Positions 12,861 to 24,522 of a stretch of DNA of 64,000 bases are shown piece by piece (within the stretch, counting starts at the first letter, position 1; the number at the start of each line of letters is the position of its first letter). The translations under genes were made by a program, and so were the position numbers. This DNA comes from Hofstenia miamia (lineage: Eukaryota; Xenacoelomorpha; Acoela): NCBI GenBank assembly GCA_004352715.1, contig SCFE01000073.1, positions 933,170-997,169 of the forward strand. The letters are read 5' to 3'. Under the pieces are notes generated by a model that searched no databases, was not told where the DNA came from, and saw nothing but the letters and a program-made list of their open reading frames with translations.

Positions 12861-13673
12861 AAATGCAATGACATACAAATTACGTAAAACTTTGGCTTGC
12901 AGCACTAACTGCATAGTTGAATTTTTCATTCAATTAAAATCCTAGGATAAAATTTCGTTTTTTCAATTTTAGATTGTACGTGTATATCTAGACTAATATT
13001 GTGATTTTTAGGCAACTATTTGATCGTTATGCATGCTGTAACATATTTCTCGTGAGTTTATAGAATAATAAATCCATATTTAATATATGGGTTTAATAGT
13101 AACAAAATACTGGCATATTAGTTTGATACGTGAGGACGTGAGATTATTAGAAACAAGGCCTAATTATAAATCTAAATATCAACAGCATTTGTATTGTAGC
13201 CCTTGTAGTCCTTGTGTAGATAAATATTTATTATTTTCTTCAAATTTTACATTTTTAGTGAAAAATATTCCTGTTTCTATAGATGAAATAGCACTAACTT
13301 TTGATAATAACTAATAGATAGACCACACAAACCCAATGAAACTTGCTATCCACAAAGTTAGAGTGCGCAGAAAAAAAAATACGGGTCAGGTGTAAGAATC
13401 AAAGAAAAGATATTTCTCTATTTTCTGTCTCATAGATTTTGTGAGTTGTAAGCATTCAACATTATTCTAAGAAACCGTAAAAAATTCCTAGGCAGTTTAA
13501 TGGTTATAATAAATAACAGTTCATATTTGTAAAAAACAGCTAAATTACAGCTAGAAATCAGTTTTTTGCAAAAAATTGCAAATATTGAAATTTTTATTTT
13601 CATTTGAGGTGATTTTTTAATAACATCAAAATAACTTCAATCATGCAGACACATAGGGTTAGCAAAAATCTAT

Positions 13674-13688
13674 ACATATATATATATA

Positions 13689-13719
<31 letters not shown>

Positions 13720-13750
13720 CCTGTATATATATATATATATATATATATAA
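13674..13750. repeat. Compound (TA)n microsatellite
   Basis: Several TA runs interrupted by aat, gtat and cctg, able to fold on themselves. Confidence 0.9.
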
Positions 13751-14198
13751 CTTGTTGTTGAGTACGGTTGGTTTTAATATTGCTCCCGCATGACTCACAC
13801 TACTGGTGAGAATTTATGTTGTCAAGCATGTAGACTTAAGTAACTGACACATTTTATTTCAAATGTTTTTGCTGTAAGTCTATAATACATTGGACAAAGA
13901 AATGCACAAAGTTCTCTACGGCATGCATTGATGGTGCAATATAAGGCACATTTTTACCCTTTTGCACACTAAGCATAGATTGTGGTTCAATAAATTGGAA
14001 ATCAGACTATATGTCACAAATGATAAGCTGCATGGAAACACTAATTAAGTAACTTAAAAATCTGCAAGAAAATTTATTGAATAGGCTCAAGACCTTAAAC
14101 TTACAAACTTTATAATCTAGACAATCTTCAACAGATATGCGTACGGTACGAAGAGACGATCGCAATGATACTAAGAATTAAGAACAAGATTTTTATAT

Positions 14199-15340
14199 TT
14201 GGTGTACATGAAATTGAAAAATCTGCGAAATTTAGTGAAAAAAATGAAATCTGATCAAGATAAAGTTGAGCAAATCTTTGATTCCATTGGTGTCGACTGT
14301 AAAAATATTTTTGCTGATCTATATAGAATTGGAAAGCATATTGATAGAAAATACCGACCAATAATTATCGAATTTAATAATTATTGGGACAAATGCAAAG
14401 TATTAGCAAATTGTTGGCGTCTGAACTATCATGATGATAAAATATTTATCAAACAAGCGCTAAATAGAAAGGAACGTGAGATTGAGAAATGTATTTTGAA
14501 GAAACGCTACAATCTATTTTAGAGTGGAGTTGATTCTAAACCAATGAATTCGAGTAAAAAAACTAAATGGATAACCAATTGGTCAGTCTAGATTGACTTA
14601 TGATTTTATTCTATACAAACACTAGATCTATGAAATCCTTAAAAAAACGCTTACAACTTTTAAATTTTTACATGTATATGATGTATCAATTGCGTGCATC
14701 ACCGAAACCTGGCTCTGTAAGGATGAAAGTAATGCATAATTTCCTACTTCTCAATATGTCGTTGTCGACTCATGCCATAGGATGAATTCGCACATGGAAG
14801 GTGTTTAATACTTTTCAAGTCCTGTTATAAATTTTGTACTTTTAGTAACTGCTCTAAAGTTGACTTCGCATGTCACGCAATTCTAATAAGTGATTACAAT
14901 GTATCGTTAGTATATTGTGTATATTTATCTCCAATTTGCAGCAAATTCAGGCCTACTATTGAAAAATCCGAAGAATATATTTCGGGCATTTATAATGAAT
15001 TTTTTAAAGTTTACAGCAAGACTGATAGACTATATGTATTTGGTGATTTTAATTTCCCCGATATGAATCCTTCAAAATGTATTTCTCCAAATAGTTATGA
15101 TCAAGACATTCTGGATATATTTAGTTCTATGAATCTCTTTCAATTAGTTAATAATGAAACACATGTTGAAGGAAATACTCTCGAACTAGTATTCACTGAT
15201 GATGATTGTTTCACAATCAATGATTATATCAAAAATCCTAAGTATTTCACTGATCACTACTAGATTTTGTGCAAAACAAATCTTTCTTATTTGGATGTAA
15301 ATCAGTTTTTTGGAAATAGAGAAAATTGGACCATCTCAAT
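14199..15340 (+). pseudogene. Non-LTR retrotransposon relic: ORF1-type tail and APE endonuclease
   Basis: Seen: 14199-14522 is an open frame of 107 codons whose end reads RIGKHIDRKYRPIIIEF and then KCKVLANCWRL, matching the rvGr...rRPrpIkv.f...dk..vl segment found in CR1/L2/Jockey-like elements. From 14600 comes an APE-type endonuclease in broken frames: FYTNTRSMKS, ITETWL near 14697-14715, GDFNFPDM at about 15042-15065, the thirteen-residue NETHVEGNTLELV near 15155, and FTDHY near 15245. These are the family's N-terminal, TETW, GDFN, PTR/LDLV and SDH motifs in correct order. The endonuclease nicks target DNA for target-primed reverse transcription. Stops and frameshifts make it inactive. The reverse transcriptase should follow, but only a scrap appears (16103). 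Confidence 0.75.
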
Positions 15341-15796
15341 TTTCGTTTTTATACTCTTCTGATATACCTAGAACTGTTACTTTCAAAGTCACTTTTCTTT
15401 TTTTATTTAGAAGATTGTTTTTATACATATTAATATGTGGAACAGTACTATGCCTACATAAATGGCTTACGTCAAATTATTGTCATAAGAAAACGTCTAA
15501 ACATGCATGTCTCTCAAGTTATTTTTCCTCACACTCTGTCGACTTGTTCAATAAATGTCAAATCACACTAAAGAAATTTGTTTACCGAATTTTAAAGATA
15601 ATTATCTGAAATTAAGTTTTGAGTTGAAAACTTCTGTTGAAATGGATAAAATTATTTTCATTAGACTAAATGAGATATATTTCGCTCAATTTACAAAATT
15701 TACCACTAAATATGCATAATTTAACTAAAAGATATTATATATAATTAAAGGTTGATTAGAGGTAATTTGTGCTGATATATGTAATCATTTTTGGTG

Positions 15797-16042
15797 TTAA
15801 GACTTGGTTGCATTGATCTGATATATACTTTCGATTACTTTAACATTTTTGGAAGTGATTGATCTTAAAATTTTGATGTCATAATTTAATCCACATTTTC
15901 CTAGGTGTTCTGATAATGTTGACTTAGTTTCGTGTTCTTTTATTCTTCTGCTTAGTTGTCTGCTACTATATCCAATATAGTCCTCACCACAGGTGCAATT
16001 GATTTTATAGATAACATTGCACTTATCGGATATCTTTGTCAT
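15797..16042 (-). CDS. GIY-YIG endonuclease domain, Penelope-like element type (copy 1)
   Basis: An 81-codon minus-strand frame. Residues 9-25 read NVIYKINCTCGEDYIGY, the GIY-YIG core in the style of Penelope-like elements: an IYKI...C.C....YIG pattern in place of the literal GIY, with the cysteine pair typical of the family. Residues 27-37 read SRQLSRRIKEH, supplying the family's conserved arginine and the histidine of the ReH-type motif. Residues 67-72 read NVKVIE with the likely catalytic glutamate. Known: this domain is the C-terminal endonuclease of Penelope-like retroelements, which makes the target nick. Upstream in the same orientation (LSQHLELKSMTKIS) a little more family-like sequence is open, but no Penelope reverse transcriptase is attached. 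The domain itself is unbroken, so it is a young or fairly preserved fragment. Confidence 0.75.
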   Translation of the reverse strand: MTKISDKCNVIYKINCTCGEDYIGYSSRQLSRRIKEHETKSTLSEHLGKCGLNYDIKILRSITSKNVKVIESIYQINATKS

Positions 16043-16102
16043 TGATTTTAATTCTAGGTGTTGACTAAGCTTAATGATGCAAAATTGGCCTAGCCAGTCT
16101 TT

Positions 16103-16168
16103 TTGGATTTTAGCAAAGCTTTTGACTCAGTGCCACATGGATTACTAATAAATATATTTATTGTTATA
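16103..16168 (+). pseudogene. Reverse transcriptase scrap with LDFSKAFDSVPH box (copy 1)
   Basis: Plus-strand phrase LDFSKAFDSVPHGLL is the first catalytic aspartate box of non-LTR reverse transcriptases. It lies in the same orientation as the endonuclease relic ending near 15340 and could be its remnant, separated by deletion and by the opposite-strand GIY-YIG sequence. Confidence 0.7.
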
Positions 16169-16245
16169 CATACAGAAATATCTCTAAACGAAGATAGACA
16201 CATTTACATAATCAACAATGTAATGATTACAAATATATGTATAGA

Positions 16246-16246
16246 N
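16246..16246. other. Single-N join
   Basis: One ambiguous base exactly at the junction of two 855-bp near-identical copies. Confidence 0.9.
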
Positions 16247-16652
16247 ACTTTTCTTTTTTTATTTAGAAGATTGTTTTTATACATATTAATATGTGGAACA
16301 GTACTATGCCTACATAAATGGCTTACGTCAAATTATTGTCATAAGAAAACGTCTAAACATGCATGTCTCTCAAGTTATTTTTCCTCACACTCTGTCGACT
16401 TGTTCAATAAATGTCAAATCACACTAAAGAAATTTGTTTACCGAATTTTAAAGATAATTATCTGAAATTAAGTTTTGAGTTGAAAACTTCTGTTGAAATG
16501 GATAAAATTATTTTCATTAGACTAAATGAGATATATTTCGCTCAATTTACAAAATTTACCACTAAATATGCATAATTTAACTAAAAGATATTATATATAA
16601 TTAAAGGTTGATTAGAGGTAATTTGTGCTGATATATGTAATCATTTTTGGTG

Positions 16653-16898
16653 TTAAGACTTGGTTGCATTGATCTGATATATACTTTCGATTACTTTAAC
16701 ATTTTTGGAAGTGATTGATCTTAAAATTTTGATGTCATAATTTAATCCACATTTTCCTAGGTGTTCTGATAATGTTGACTTAGTTTCGTGTTCTTTTATT
16801 CTTCTGCTTAGTTGTCTGCTACTATATCCAATATAGTCCTCACCACAGGTGCAATTGATTTTATAGATAACATTGCACTTATCGGATATCTTTGTCAT
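16653..16898 (-). CDS. GIY-YIG endonuclease domain, Penelope-like element type (copy 2)
   Basis: Identical in protein sequence to 15797-16042. Given the single-N join, probably the same locus assembled twice. Confidence 0.7.
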   Translation of the reverse strand: MTKISDKCNVIYKINCTCGEDYIGYSSRQLSRRIKEHETKSTLSEHLGKCGLNYDIKILRSITSKNVKVIESIYQINATKS

Positions 16899-16958
16899 TG
16901 ATTTTAATTCTAGGTGTTGACTAAGCTTAATGATGCAAAATTGGCCTAGCCAGTCTTT

Positions 16959-17024
16959 TTGGATTTTAGCAAAGCTTTTGACTCAGTGCCACATGGATTA
17001 CTAATAAATATATTTATTGTTATA
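16959..17024 (+). pseudogene. Reverse transcriptase scrap with LDFSKAFDSVPH box (copy 2)
   Basis: Repeat of 16103-16168 within the duplicated segment. Confidence 0.65.
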
Positions 17025-17101
17025 CATACAGAAATATCTCTAAACGAAGATAGACACATTTACATAATCAACAATGTAATTATTACAAATATATGTATAG
17101 A

Positions 17102-18110
17102 TTAGTTTACAAAATAATCATATAATTCAACTGTACACAAATATAATAATTTCAAAATAAAAAAAATCAATAACACAACAAACACAAAGAATAGTAATAA
17201 AAATAATAATAGTAAAATATCAGATGGTCTCTTTAAACACTCAATTTCGCTCAAAAACATGCCAATGCATCCACCTATCGACTAAAATACAAAATATTAT
17301 CTCCTTACTACCAAATTCAAATGCATATGTTATCAATACTATTTAAATTCAAATTTGGTCAACCCACGATTTCGTTTTTAAGACAATATATTAAAATAAA
17401 TGAACGTTATCAAAAATTCTTATCCTTAGATAAACATTATAATAGCTTTCACCACACAGCAGCTAAGATAACTTAGATCAAGAAATTCAAATAGAAAAAA
17501 AACTACAAGAAATTCAGAAATAAATTACGAAGATTTCTTTTTAATAGACAATGCATTCTTAACGACCATAACACACTACACTCATTCGAAAATGTTGTAT
17601 GGCACTAGAACTAGAAAGCCACACACACTCACACACACATTTATATTATATATTTTATTATTTTGTAAATACATGTAGTTTGTAGCTTTTTACTGATTAA
17701 TCTAACAGTTTTACCGATATCGTTGAGGTTTAAACTTTTGAATATTGCATACTTCATTGACTTTTTACGAAATACTGATTTTAGCATAATGAAATATGTA
17801 CCACTGCATATTCCATTTAAGAATGTCAGAAAAAGCAACTTATTTAATATAAAACTGAACATGATTACTTTAAACACACTTGTAGAATGTTCAATTATTT
17901 GTTTCGAAAAATAACATAAATGTGTTGAATGACTCAAAAGAAATGAAAAATGAAATCAAAACTTTGTTCTTCACATTTCTTCGAATTCTCCGACTCTCCC
18001 AATTGTAAAAGATTTTTTTTATGCTTATGTAGTGCTTGTATCTCCAAAGGATACAGAAGCTAAAATTTGTAGTTATCTTAACTTACTAGGTTGATGACAT
18101 AACAAATTCT
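17102..18110. other. AT-rich intergenic DNA, no gene
   Basis: No supported coding sequence. Open stretches on both strands at 17641-17937 overlap each other and lack motifs. A short (CA)n-like run lies near 17620-17638. Confidence 0.55.
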
Positions 18111-18118
18111 GTTATTAT

Positions 18119-18143
18119 TATATATATATATATGTATATACAG

Positions 18144-18185
<42 letters not shown>
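18119..18185. repeat. Compound (TA)n microsatellite with palindromic symmetry
   Basis: TA runs separated by tatgtatatacagtata and tatacatata, able to form cruciforms. Confidence 0.9.
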
Positions 18186-18580
18186 GGAATTATTATATTT
18201 GAGGCATTTCGATCATTTTTTGAGGATTTTCATAAAATATTATAAGCGTTCAAGTAGATAGGTTTTTTATGGTGATTGTATTTTTTAGATCATGGCGCAA
18301 AATAATTATTTTATTTTATTAGATATAGGTATTTATAAACAATTCTAAAAAAATTTTTTGCTGTGGTAAAATTGGTAGCATTATTTTTGCTTCTAAATTT
18401 GCTAAAATGTCTTCCATTTATTTACAATGATAAAATAAAATTGGCAACATTGTTTATTGAATTGCAAATTAAATTAATCCATAAATTTGTACTAGTATGT
18501 TAGTTGGTTGTTTAATTTGATGTTTTTTTCTAAATAATTTTATTTTCTAAATTTAAATAATGCTGTTAAAAATTTCTTTA

Positions 18581-18765
18581 TATGAGTATGAATGTGACAT
18601 TTGCAACAAGTTGTACATTGGAGAAAACCAGTCGCCTTTTTAGGAAACGAATAAAAGAACATACAAATGGACATTTAAATGCCAAAATATGCAATTACTT
18701 ATTCGAATTTCGAAGAACTTTTAGATTAATAACACAAATTATGGGAGAAATGAAGTCTAAAAAGT
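18581..18765 (+). pseudogene. GIY-YIG fragment of a Penelope-like element, frameshifted
   Basis: Plus strand: YEYECDICNKLYIGE then, after one extra A in gagaaaacc, TSRLFRKRIKEHTNGH and LNAKICNYLFEF. Together these give the C-x2-C, YIG, TSR and R.xEH features of a Penelope-type GIY-YIG domain. The N-terminal half of the domain and the rest of the element are absent. It differs clearly in sequence from the copy at 15797-16042, so it belongs to another family member. Confidence 0.7.
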
Positions 18766-18841
18766 AAATTTAATAAATGAAATAATGTACTTACTTAAAT
18801 TATACCGTACATAGAATAGCGAATGACACAAGTAGCCGAAA

Positions 18842-18899
18842 AACCTAACCTGACTTCGGGTTTTGGTCGGGTTTGTGTATCAAATTGTCAGGTTAGGTT
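18842..18899. repeat. 12-bp perfect inverted repeat, 34-bp loop
   Basis: aacctaacctga (18842-18853) is perfectly complementary to tcaggttaggtt (18888-18899). The loop carries ttcgggttttggtcgggttt. Such gggtt-rich subterminal sequence is like the ends of some hAT elements, so this may be one terminus of a decayed hAT copy. Confidence 0.6.
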
Positions 18900-21800
18900 C
18901 GGGTAGTTAATAAACATTAAATTGCTTGATCAAAATGGTACTATTGAACATTCTGATCCGGTCCATGCTGAAATCATTCTATCACACTTCAACATAAAAT
19001 ATTCAAAGCTGCGCAAAATTGAATGTGTAGATTTTTGAATAAATATCTGCCAAAACAGCCTTCTGACAATTGTCAATGAACTACTTTGGATGAAATTTTT
19101 TGAAACTTTAAATTTCTACTTGATGCTGGTGGTTGTCATTTTCCATTGTAGAAAGGCTAATAACAAAAACATAATATATAAATGGGCACTTCCTTGAAAA
19201 ATGCTTATTATATTTGGCATAGACAAAATATTTAGACAACAATTTTTTGCTACAAGGGGAGTGCTATTTTTTAACCCAGATGAATTATTGAACTGTACTA
19301 TAACTACCTAAGGAAGTCACTGAAATTGAACCCTTCAATCTCTTCCAGAAACTTGGAAATCTAAGTTGCAGAAAGATAGTTATTTGATCTGAAAGTGCTG
19401 TGTGCTATAGAAATTTTCAAAGATTAATTTAAGAAACTCCCATTGAGACATTGAAAACTACTAAATTCACAAATACATACCTTACATATTTTATATTTCG
19501 ATATTTTTATTACTCACTGAGAAAGTTGAAAGTAAGAGTAGATGCAAGGCCACCTATATCTATATATAGATAGCCTTGAGGCAGTTGTACTTTTTGTTAC
19601 ATGAGTGTACGATTCATATTTTCTTAGTACCTAGTGCACACTTTTGAATGCATAAATCTCTAAATTGTTACATAAACGTTGAAGGCTAAAGCCAATATCG
19701 TTACAGCATCTTTGATCTAATAAGTGTTTCTAATGATTATGAAGTGTAGTGGATTAATATAAAGCTCAATTTTTATGTCAGCATTAATTTAAAGTTTCGA
19801 CTGCCATCCAATGAATGATTTCTATATAGCAAAGCTTGTTTAAAAATCAGTAAATATTATTATACAAATTTGGTGTTTAGCCACCCTAAGAATCCTAATG
19901 AATTCAAGTTGATTTGAATGTTTTCACTACAATATCAATCATATTGCTCTCTATGAAGTGTCCCGTTAATGATGGTTACAGGTTCCCTTGGGTGAAAATA
20001 ATGTAAACAAAGATTGATAAATATTCAAAATTCAATTAGAAAAAATAACTTTATTTCTGTAACCGTTCTCAAAATTTGTCCTATCCATATGTCTGCTAAT
20101 CGATTCCTGAAATGGGTTAAATGTGACTCCGAACTGTTTAAGGAGTAGTTAGTGCATTAAATTAATATAATAAAAGATGGATTCTTCACACTCGAAATCC
20201 ATTGGAATAAATTTTTATTCTTTCTCTAACTTTGTGCATTCATTTATAAATTATTAATTAAGGTTCGCTTCAAAATGCTTTTGGAGCAAAGCCATAAGAT
20301 GTATTTGAATAACAATCTAAACTTTGAAAATCAATTTTGCTTTAACTATACGCCTTCAAAGCGCTATATATTCATATATAACTATAAATATAATTGCTGA
20401 ACGAACTTATTCAATATATATAGTTGATTAATATAGAATATTAATGTTTAAATGTACTAGGGTCCTGTGGGACAATTCCGTCCCATGGGAATTACTGGTT
20501 CCATTCGCATTAGATTTCGACTATTACGAACAGTGAGCTGGGTTCAAATATAGTTAAACTCGGACCACAAATTTAGGAATATGTAAGTTATATTGTGGAA
20601 CCAATTCGACTATGCGACAAAAACACTTCGTTGACTTAGATTGGGATGGGGATGGGGCTGGGGCCAAATCCACATAACTCTAAGCGTAAGCATTATAGTA
20701 GTGTACGAAATAATTTGGCCTACTTCTTTAAACTATGATTATTTCATAGAAGAATTATAACACCCAACATGTAACAATATCATCTGCATGCAATTGGTCA
20801 ATTGTGTAATTAAATTAAGCATTTATTTTTTACTAAGGTTTATGTAATACATAATGATGATTAAATCCAATACATTGAAATTGGTTACAACGTATATATA
20901 AAATCTTGAAAAATATATGAGTGAAACTAAACTAAGAGTAACTAAGGAATGATCTATATGCGCATAAGTAAGTACGTATGCTTGCATGTATTCATGTGCT
21001 GTATGTACAATCACAAATTTTCTGAAATATTAATCAGTGATCTTGTAATTTTTAGTTCTTGCCATTTTAAGTATTAATTGCTTTTTATTACTCTGAATAA
21101 ACATTAATAGGATGACATTTCAAACTAATTCAGAACTTAAAAAGTTAATGTCATCTTTTGGTATTGAAATATATCGTGTCTATGTGACACTGTGATGTGA
21201 AAGCTCTAAACGTGCCTAAAATATGGTAGATTGTAAAACCTTTGAAATGGCAAACAGCAATAAATTTAATGAAATTTGTCTATTACCAAACACATTTGTT
21301 TCGAAAATAATATTTAGTGGAAGTAAACGACATTGCTTGCCTTGAGGCAGACAGTTTTCTTTGTCAAATTCTTATTGAGACCTTCACCAAATTCTAATTC
21401 GAATAGTTTAATGGATTGCATATTTACGAATAGTTTAAGACGTAGAAAATATTTTTTCAAGCTTACTTGAACGACTGAATGAGGAAAATCGTAAAAAATG
21501 AAGCCGAAAACTGCTATTATTAAGATGCCTTAAAGACCAATATATTATAAAATTTTAATTGGCACAAAAACAAAACAATGTTGCTATTTGTCGGCTTCTT
21601 AGTGTAGCATAAGCTCCAATAAAAGAATCGATTTAACAAAAAGTTAGAAGAAAAAATTAAAACATAAAACTCAATCAAGAAACTCGAATCATTTTATTAG
21701 AAATTAGCTTCGATTTGCCAAAACTGTAAAAGCAAATATCGGTCGCAACACTTTTGACAAAACGCATGTGGACATAAAGCTCCGCATTGATTTTAGCTTA

Positions 21801-22020
21801 ATTACCGGTTCACGCAGAGCAAAGATTACGTGGACATCAAAATTCGAATTGCGACTGGTACTTGCTTGATCGGTAAACATATTTATTAGATTTTTTTATA
21901 TAAATACAACCTAAGCACTGTAAAAGTGATGGAAATTTACCATTTAGTGGTTTACTCTTATTTTATCGGTGTAGTTATTTTATTAAACGATGAGAAGCTG
22001 TGTAGTGATCGAAGGCTGTG
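18900..22020. other. Intergenic DNA, no gene recognised
   Basis: Nothing with motif support in either strand. A small palindrome with the core tatctatatatagata lies near 19558-19573, flanked by caaggc and gccttg. A minus-strand open stretch at 20823-21014 looks random. Confidence 0.5.
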
Positions 22021-22950
22021 CGCGAGGGGAAACATAAATGGATTTCAGCCTCGATGATTACATGCAATTAGGTTACGGCTAGGTAGGAATGTTCTATCGC
22101 TTAGCTCTCTACTGATTGCTCGTGTGACATGTAGTAATAAACGCTTGAAAGGCGAAAGGCCACCATAAGGATGATTGTGATATTTCTTAGTAACGGCTAT
22201 TTTAGATCTAAATTGCTGACTCATAAGAGACCGATAAGAGACCGTATTGTTTATATTTTAATTACATGTAGGCTAGGAGCTGCCGTAGTTTGTAGAAGCC
22301 TTTTTTATTTTTTGCAGCTAGTGTTGTGTCAGTTGTACATGTCAGCCCTTATTGCGATATACGTTTATATTTTAACTATATGTAGGAAACTACCTTAATT
22401 GTATATTAACTATTTTTAACTGCTTTTAACCATGCAGTGGCAGTTAGTATCCGGTTGTGAGCTCACTATATTCACATACTGAATCTACACGAATTGCATG
22501 AGAATGAGAACTAAGTCGAATAGTGGCTGGTATTTATTACACCATAAGTAAGGCACACATAACAAAACTCTTTCAGCGAGACTGAGCTGAGTAGCAGCGG
22601 ATGGAATGGCGGACATGGTTGGAATGGAATCGAACCGGTGGGAAATCTGCGAACTGTCTTTAAGACTTTGCTTCTGGCAAGTGTGCTTTCGGAAATGCTA
22701 CCTAAATACTAGCGATGAATAGTTGTATTAGCCCTGGAGCTTTAATTAAGTTATATCTCTGTTATTACAATATTGCGATAGAAAGGAGAGAGTGAAAGTA
22801 CTCATTACCCAGCTTGATGGAATCTGCCGGCAGTCGTATCTAAACTAGACCACGTTATTGGGCACATCCGCAGCCTGGGTGATGATGTAACATTAGCTAT
22901 TGCTTTCCCAACTCAGTGGGTAAGACAATAGCATGTAATATTTTTTATGA
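22020..22950. repeat. Higher-GC island with internal direct repeats, possible LTR or other repeat remnant
   Basis: This stretch is less AT-rich than its surroundings. It holds a short tandem repeat (ataagagaccg twice, near 22224-22246) and an imperfect direct repeat (gtttatattttaattacatgtagg near 22249 and gtttatattttaactatatgtagg near 22364). Complexity and base composition recall the LTR copies at 47845 and 55870, but I could not align it to them. Solo LTR is a guess; a decayed regulatory or repeat region is equally possible. Confidence 0.25.
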
Positions 22951-23994
22951 CTCATCAGCTCCTTTCACGCAAATAAAAGTCGACAAAATTTATATTCCAT
23001 CCACAGCAAAAAAAAGTCAAGCACAATGTAATTCGATGTTGCACTAAGTAAAGGGAATAGTTCTAGAAGCAACTTTCATACGCTGATGTGTTGATGATGT
23101 GATCTGCATATACGTTATCTAATTCTCAAATCAATTGCGAGACCTTGACTGGGTTTTTCATAAAAAATGAAAGAAACTTTGCATAATTCATTTTGAAGGT
23201 CAAAGATTTCACTAGAAGTTAATTCTTATGCCTTGTAGAATGCATGATAAATTAATGACTTCAAAACTACTAATGAATTTTAGGGTCTTAGCTTGCAAAA
23301 ATTAATGTTATTTAAAAATGTAGTTATATTTCTTTTGAAAATATAAACGTCCAACTTTGTTATTTTGTGAAAAAATCAACATTTGATGAACTTAAATAAA
23401 ACTTTTGAAATCCATACAATAAAGTATATACTTAACTTTCTCTATGTGCTGCAATAAATATTATCTGCTAAGTAAAATGATGCAATATAATATGAGTACA
23501 TCGTCTTCTTAAGCAGCTGCAACCTGAGATATCGACAACATTATTAATTTTCTTTGAAGTCAGTTCTATGCATTTTACTAATTTGAAAAATGGTGATCAG
23601 AAAAACTATTCCATAAACATTTTTGCAATAGTAAATTGAACAAAATGGCTTCATATTTTGAAGGTAGAATCATATGATTGTGTGATGAACATAAAAGTGC
23701 AAAGATTCATGACAAACCCTAGCCCTTTATTGGCTGTTCCTTTTTTATACTTTGTTCTGTTGCAGCTTTGTTGTTTTATGTGCTTGGAATTGATGATGTT
23801 ATCAACAAAAAGTTCTTTATCCTGTAGATAAATTAAATTAAAATCATAATTCAAAAGACATATCGTATTACAAATAACTTAGTATTTCTAGTCAAATTTT
23901 TCTACGTTTATGCCGCATTATTGTGAATATACTGTCCTAAAATCAAAAATCAAAAGAAATTAATATAAGCTATCTAATATGCTACAATCATTTT

Positions 23995-24208
23995 AAGTAT
24001 ATCAGTTATGGAATTAGTTGTCAAAATCTTGACAGAGGAGTTCATTCGCCAAGTTAATAAGATGTGTCAAAATGAAAATCATCCGCTCTTTAATGCAATT
24101 TACACCAAAGACATTATCTATCGGAATTGTCTATGGTATGATATTAAATGCAATACTCTGCAGAAGAAAAAAATTAGCAATTCTTTTTTGGCTATTATCA
24201 AAAAATAG
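23995..24208 (+). pseudogene. C-terminal end of a non-LTR reverse transcriptase ORF
   Basis: A 66-codon frame reading VNKMCQNENHPLFNAI, then YRNCLWYDIKCNTLQKKK, then ISNSFLAIIKK and stop. This has the form of the extreme C-terminus of APE-type non-LTR polyproteins: ...I..n..HPL......s...R.......R..nSFip..i. No polymerase motifs precede it, so it is a severely 5'-truncated copy, which is typical of target-primed insertions. About 90 bp of possible 3' UTR separate the stop codon from a (TA)n tract at 24297, which may be its 3' tail. Confidence 0.6.
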
Positions 24209-24292
24209 TGTGCAATTCATTAATAAATTTTGTTTTGTGCAATTCAACATAGATTAATCATAAGAATATGTGCTTAATTCATAGGTCACTGG

Positions 24293-24296
<4 letters not shown>

Positions 24297-24326
<30 letters not shown>

Positions 24327-24522
24327 NNNNNNNNNNNNNNNNNNNNNNNNNNNNNNNNNNNNNNNNNNNNNNNNNNNNNNNNNNNNNNNNNNNNNNNNNN
24401 NNNNNNNNNNNNNNNNNNNNNNNNNNNNNNNNNNNNNNNNNNNNNNNNNNNNNNNNNNNNNNNNNNNNNNNNNNNNNNNNNNNNNNNNNNNNNNNTATAT
24501 ATATATATATGTATATGTATAT
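24297..24522. repeat. (TA)n microsatellite containing a 169-N assembly gap
   Basis: TA runs flank an N run at 24327-24495; the gap is most likely unresolved microsatellite. Confidence 0.95.

Larger units (their letters stand above)
15391..16245 (+). repeat. Copy 1 of an 855-bp sequence repeated on both sides of a single N
   Basis: Starts acttttctttttttattt and ends aatatatgtataga just before the lone N at 16246. The sequence then restarts from its first base at 16247. The copies look identical except for one base (aatgattac here, aattattac in copy 2). This is best read as an unmerged contig overlap. All features within it (GIY-YIG ORF, RT scrap) are therefore probably single-copy. Confidence 0.85.
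16247..17101 (+). repeat. Copy 2 of the 855-bp repeated sequence
   Basis: Same as 15391-16245, offset 856 bp; the unique sequence resumes at 17102 with ttagtttac. Confidence 0.85.

Noticed and set aside
20460-20580. tRNA gene suggested by gggttcaaat
   Set aside because: No cloverleaf could be formed around the B-box-like sequence.
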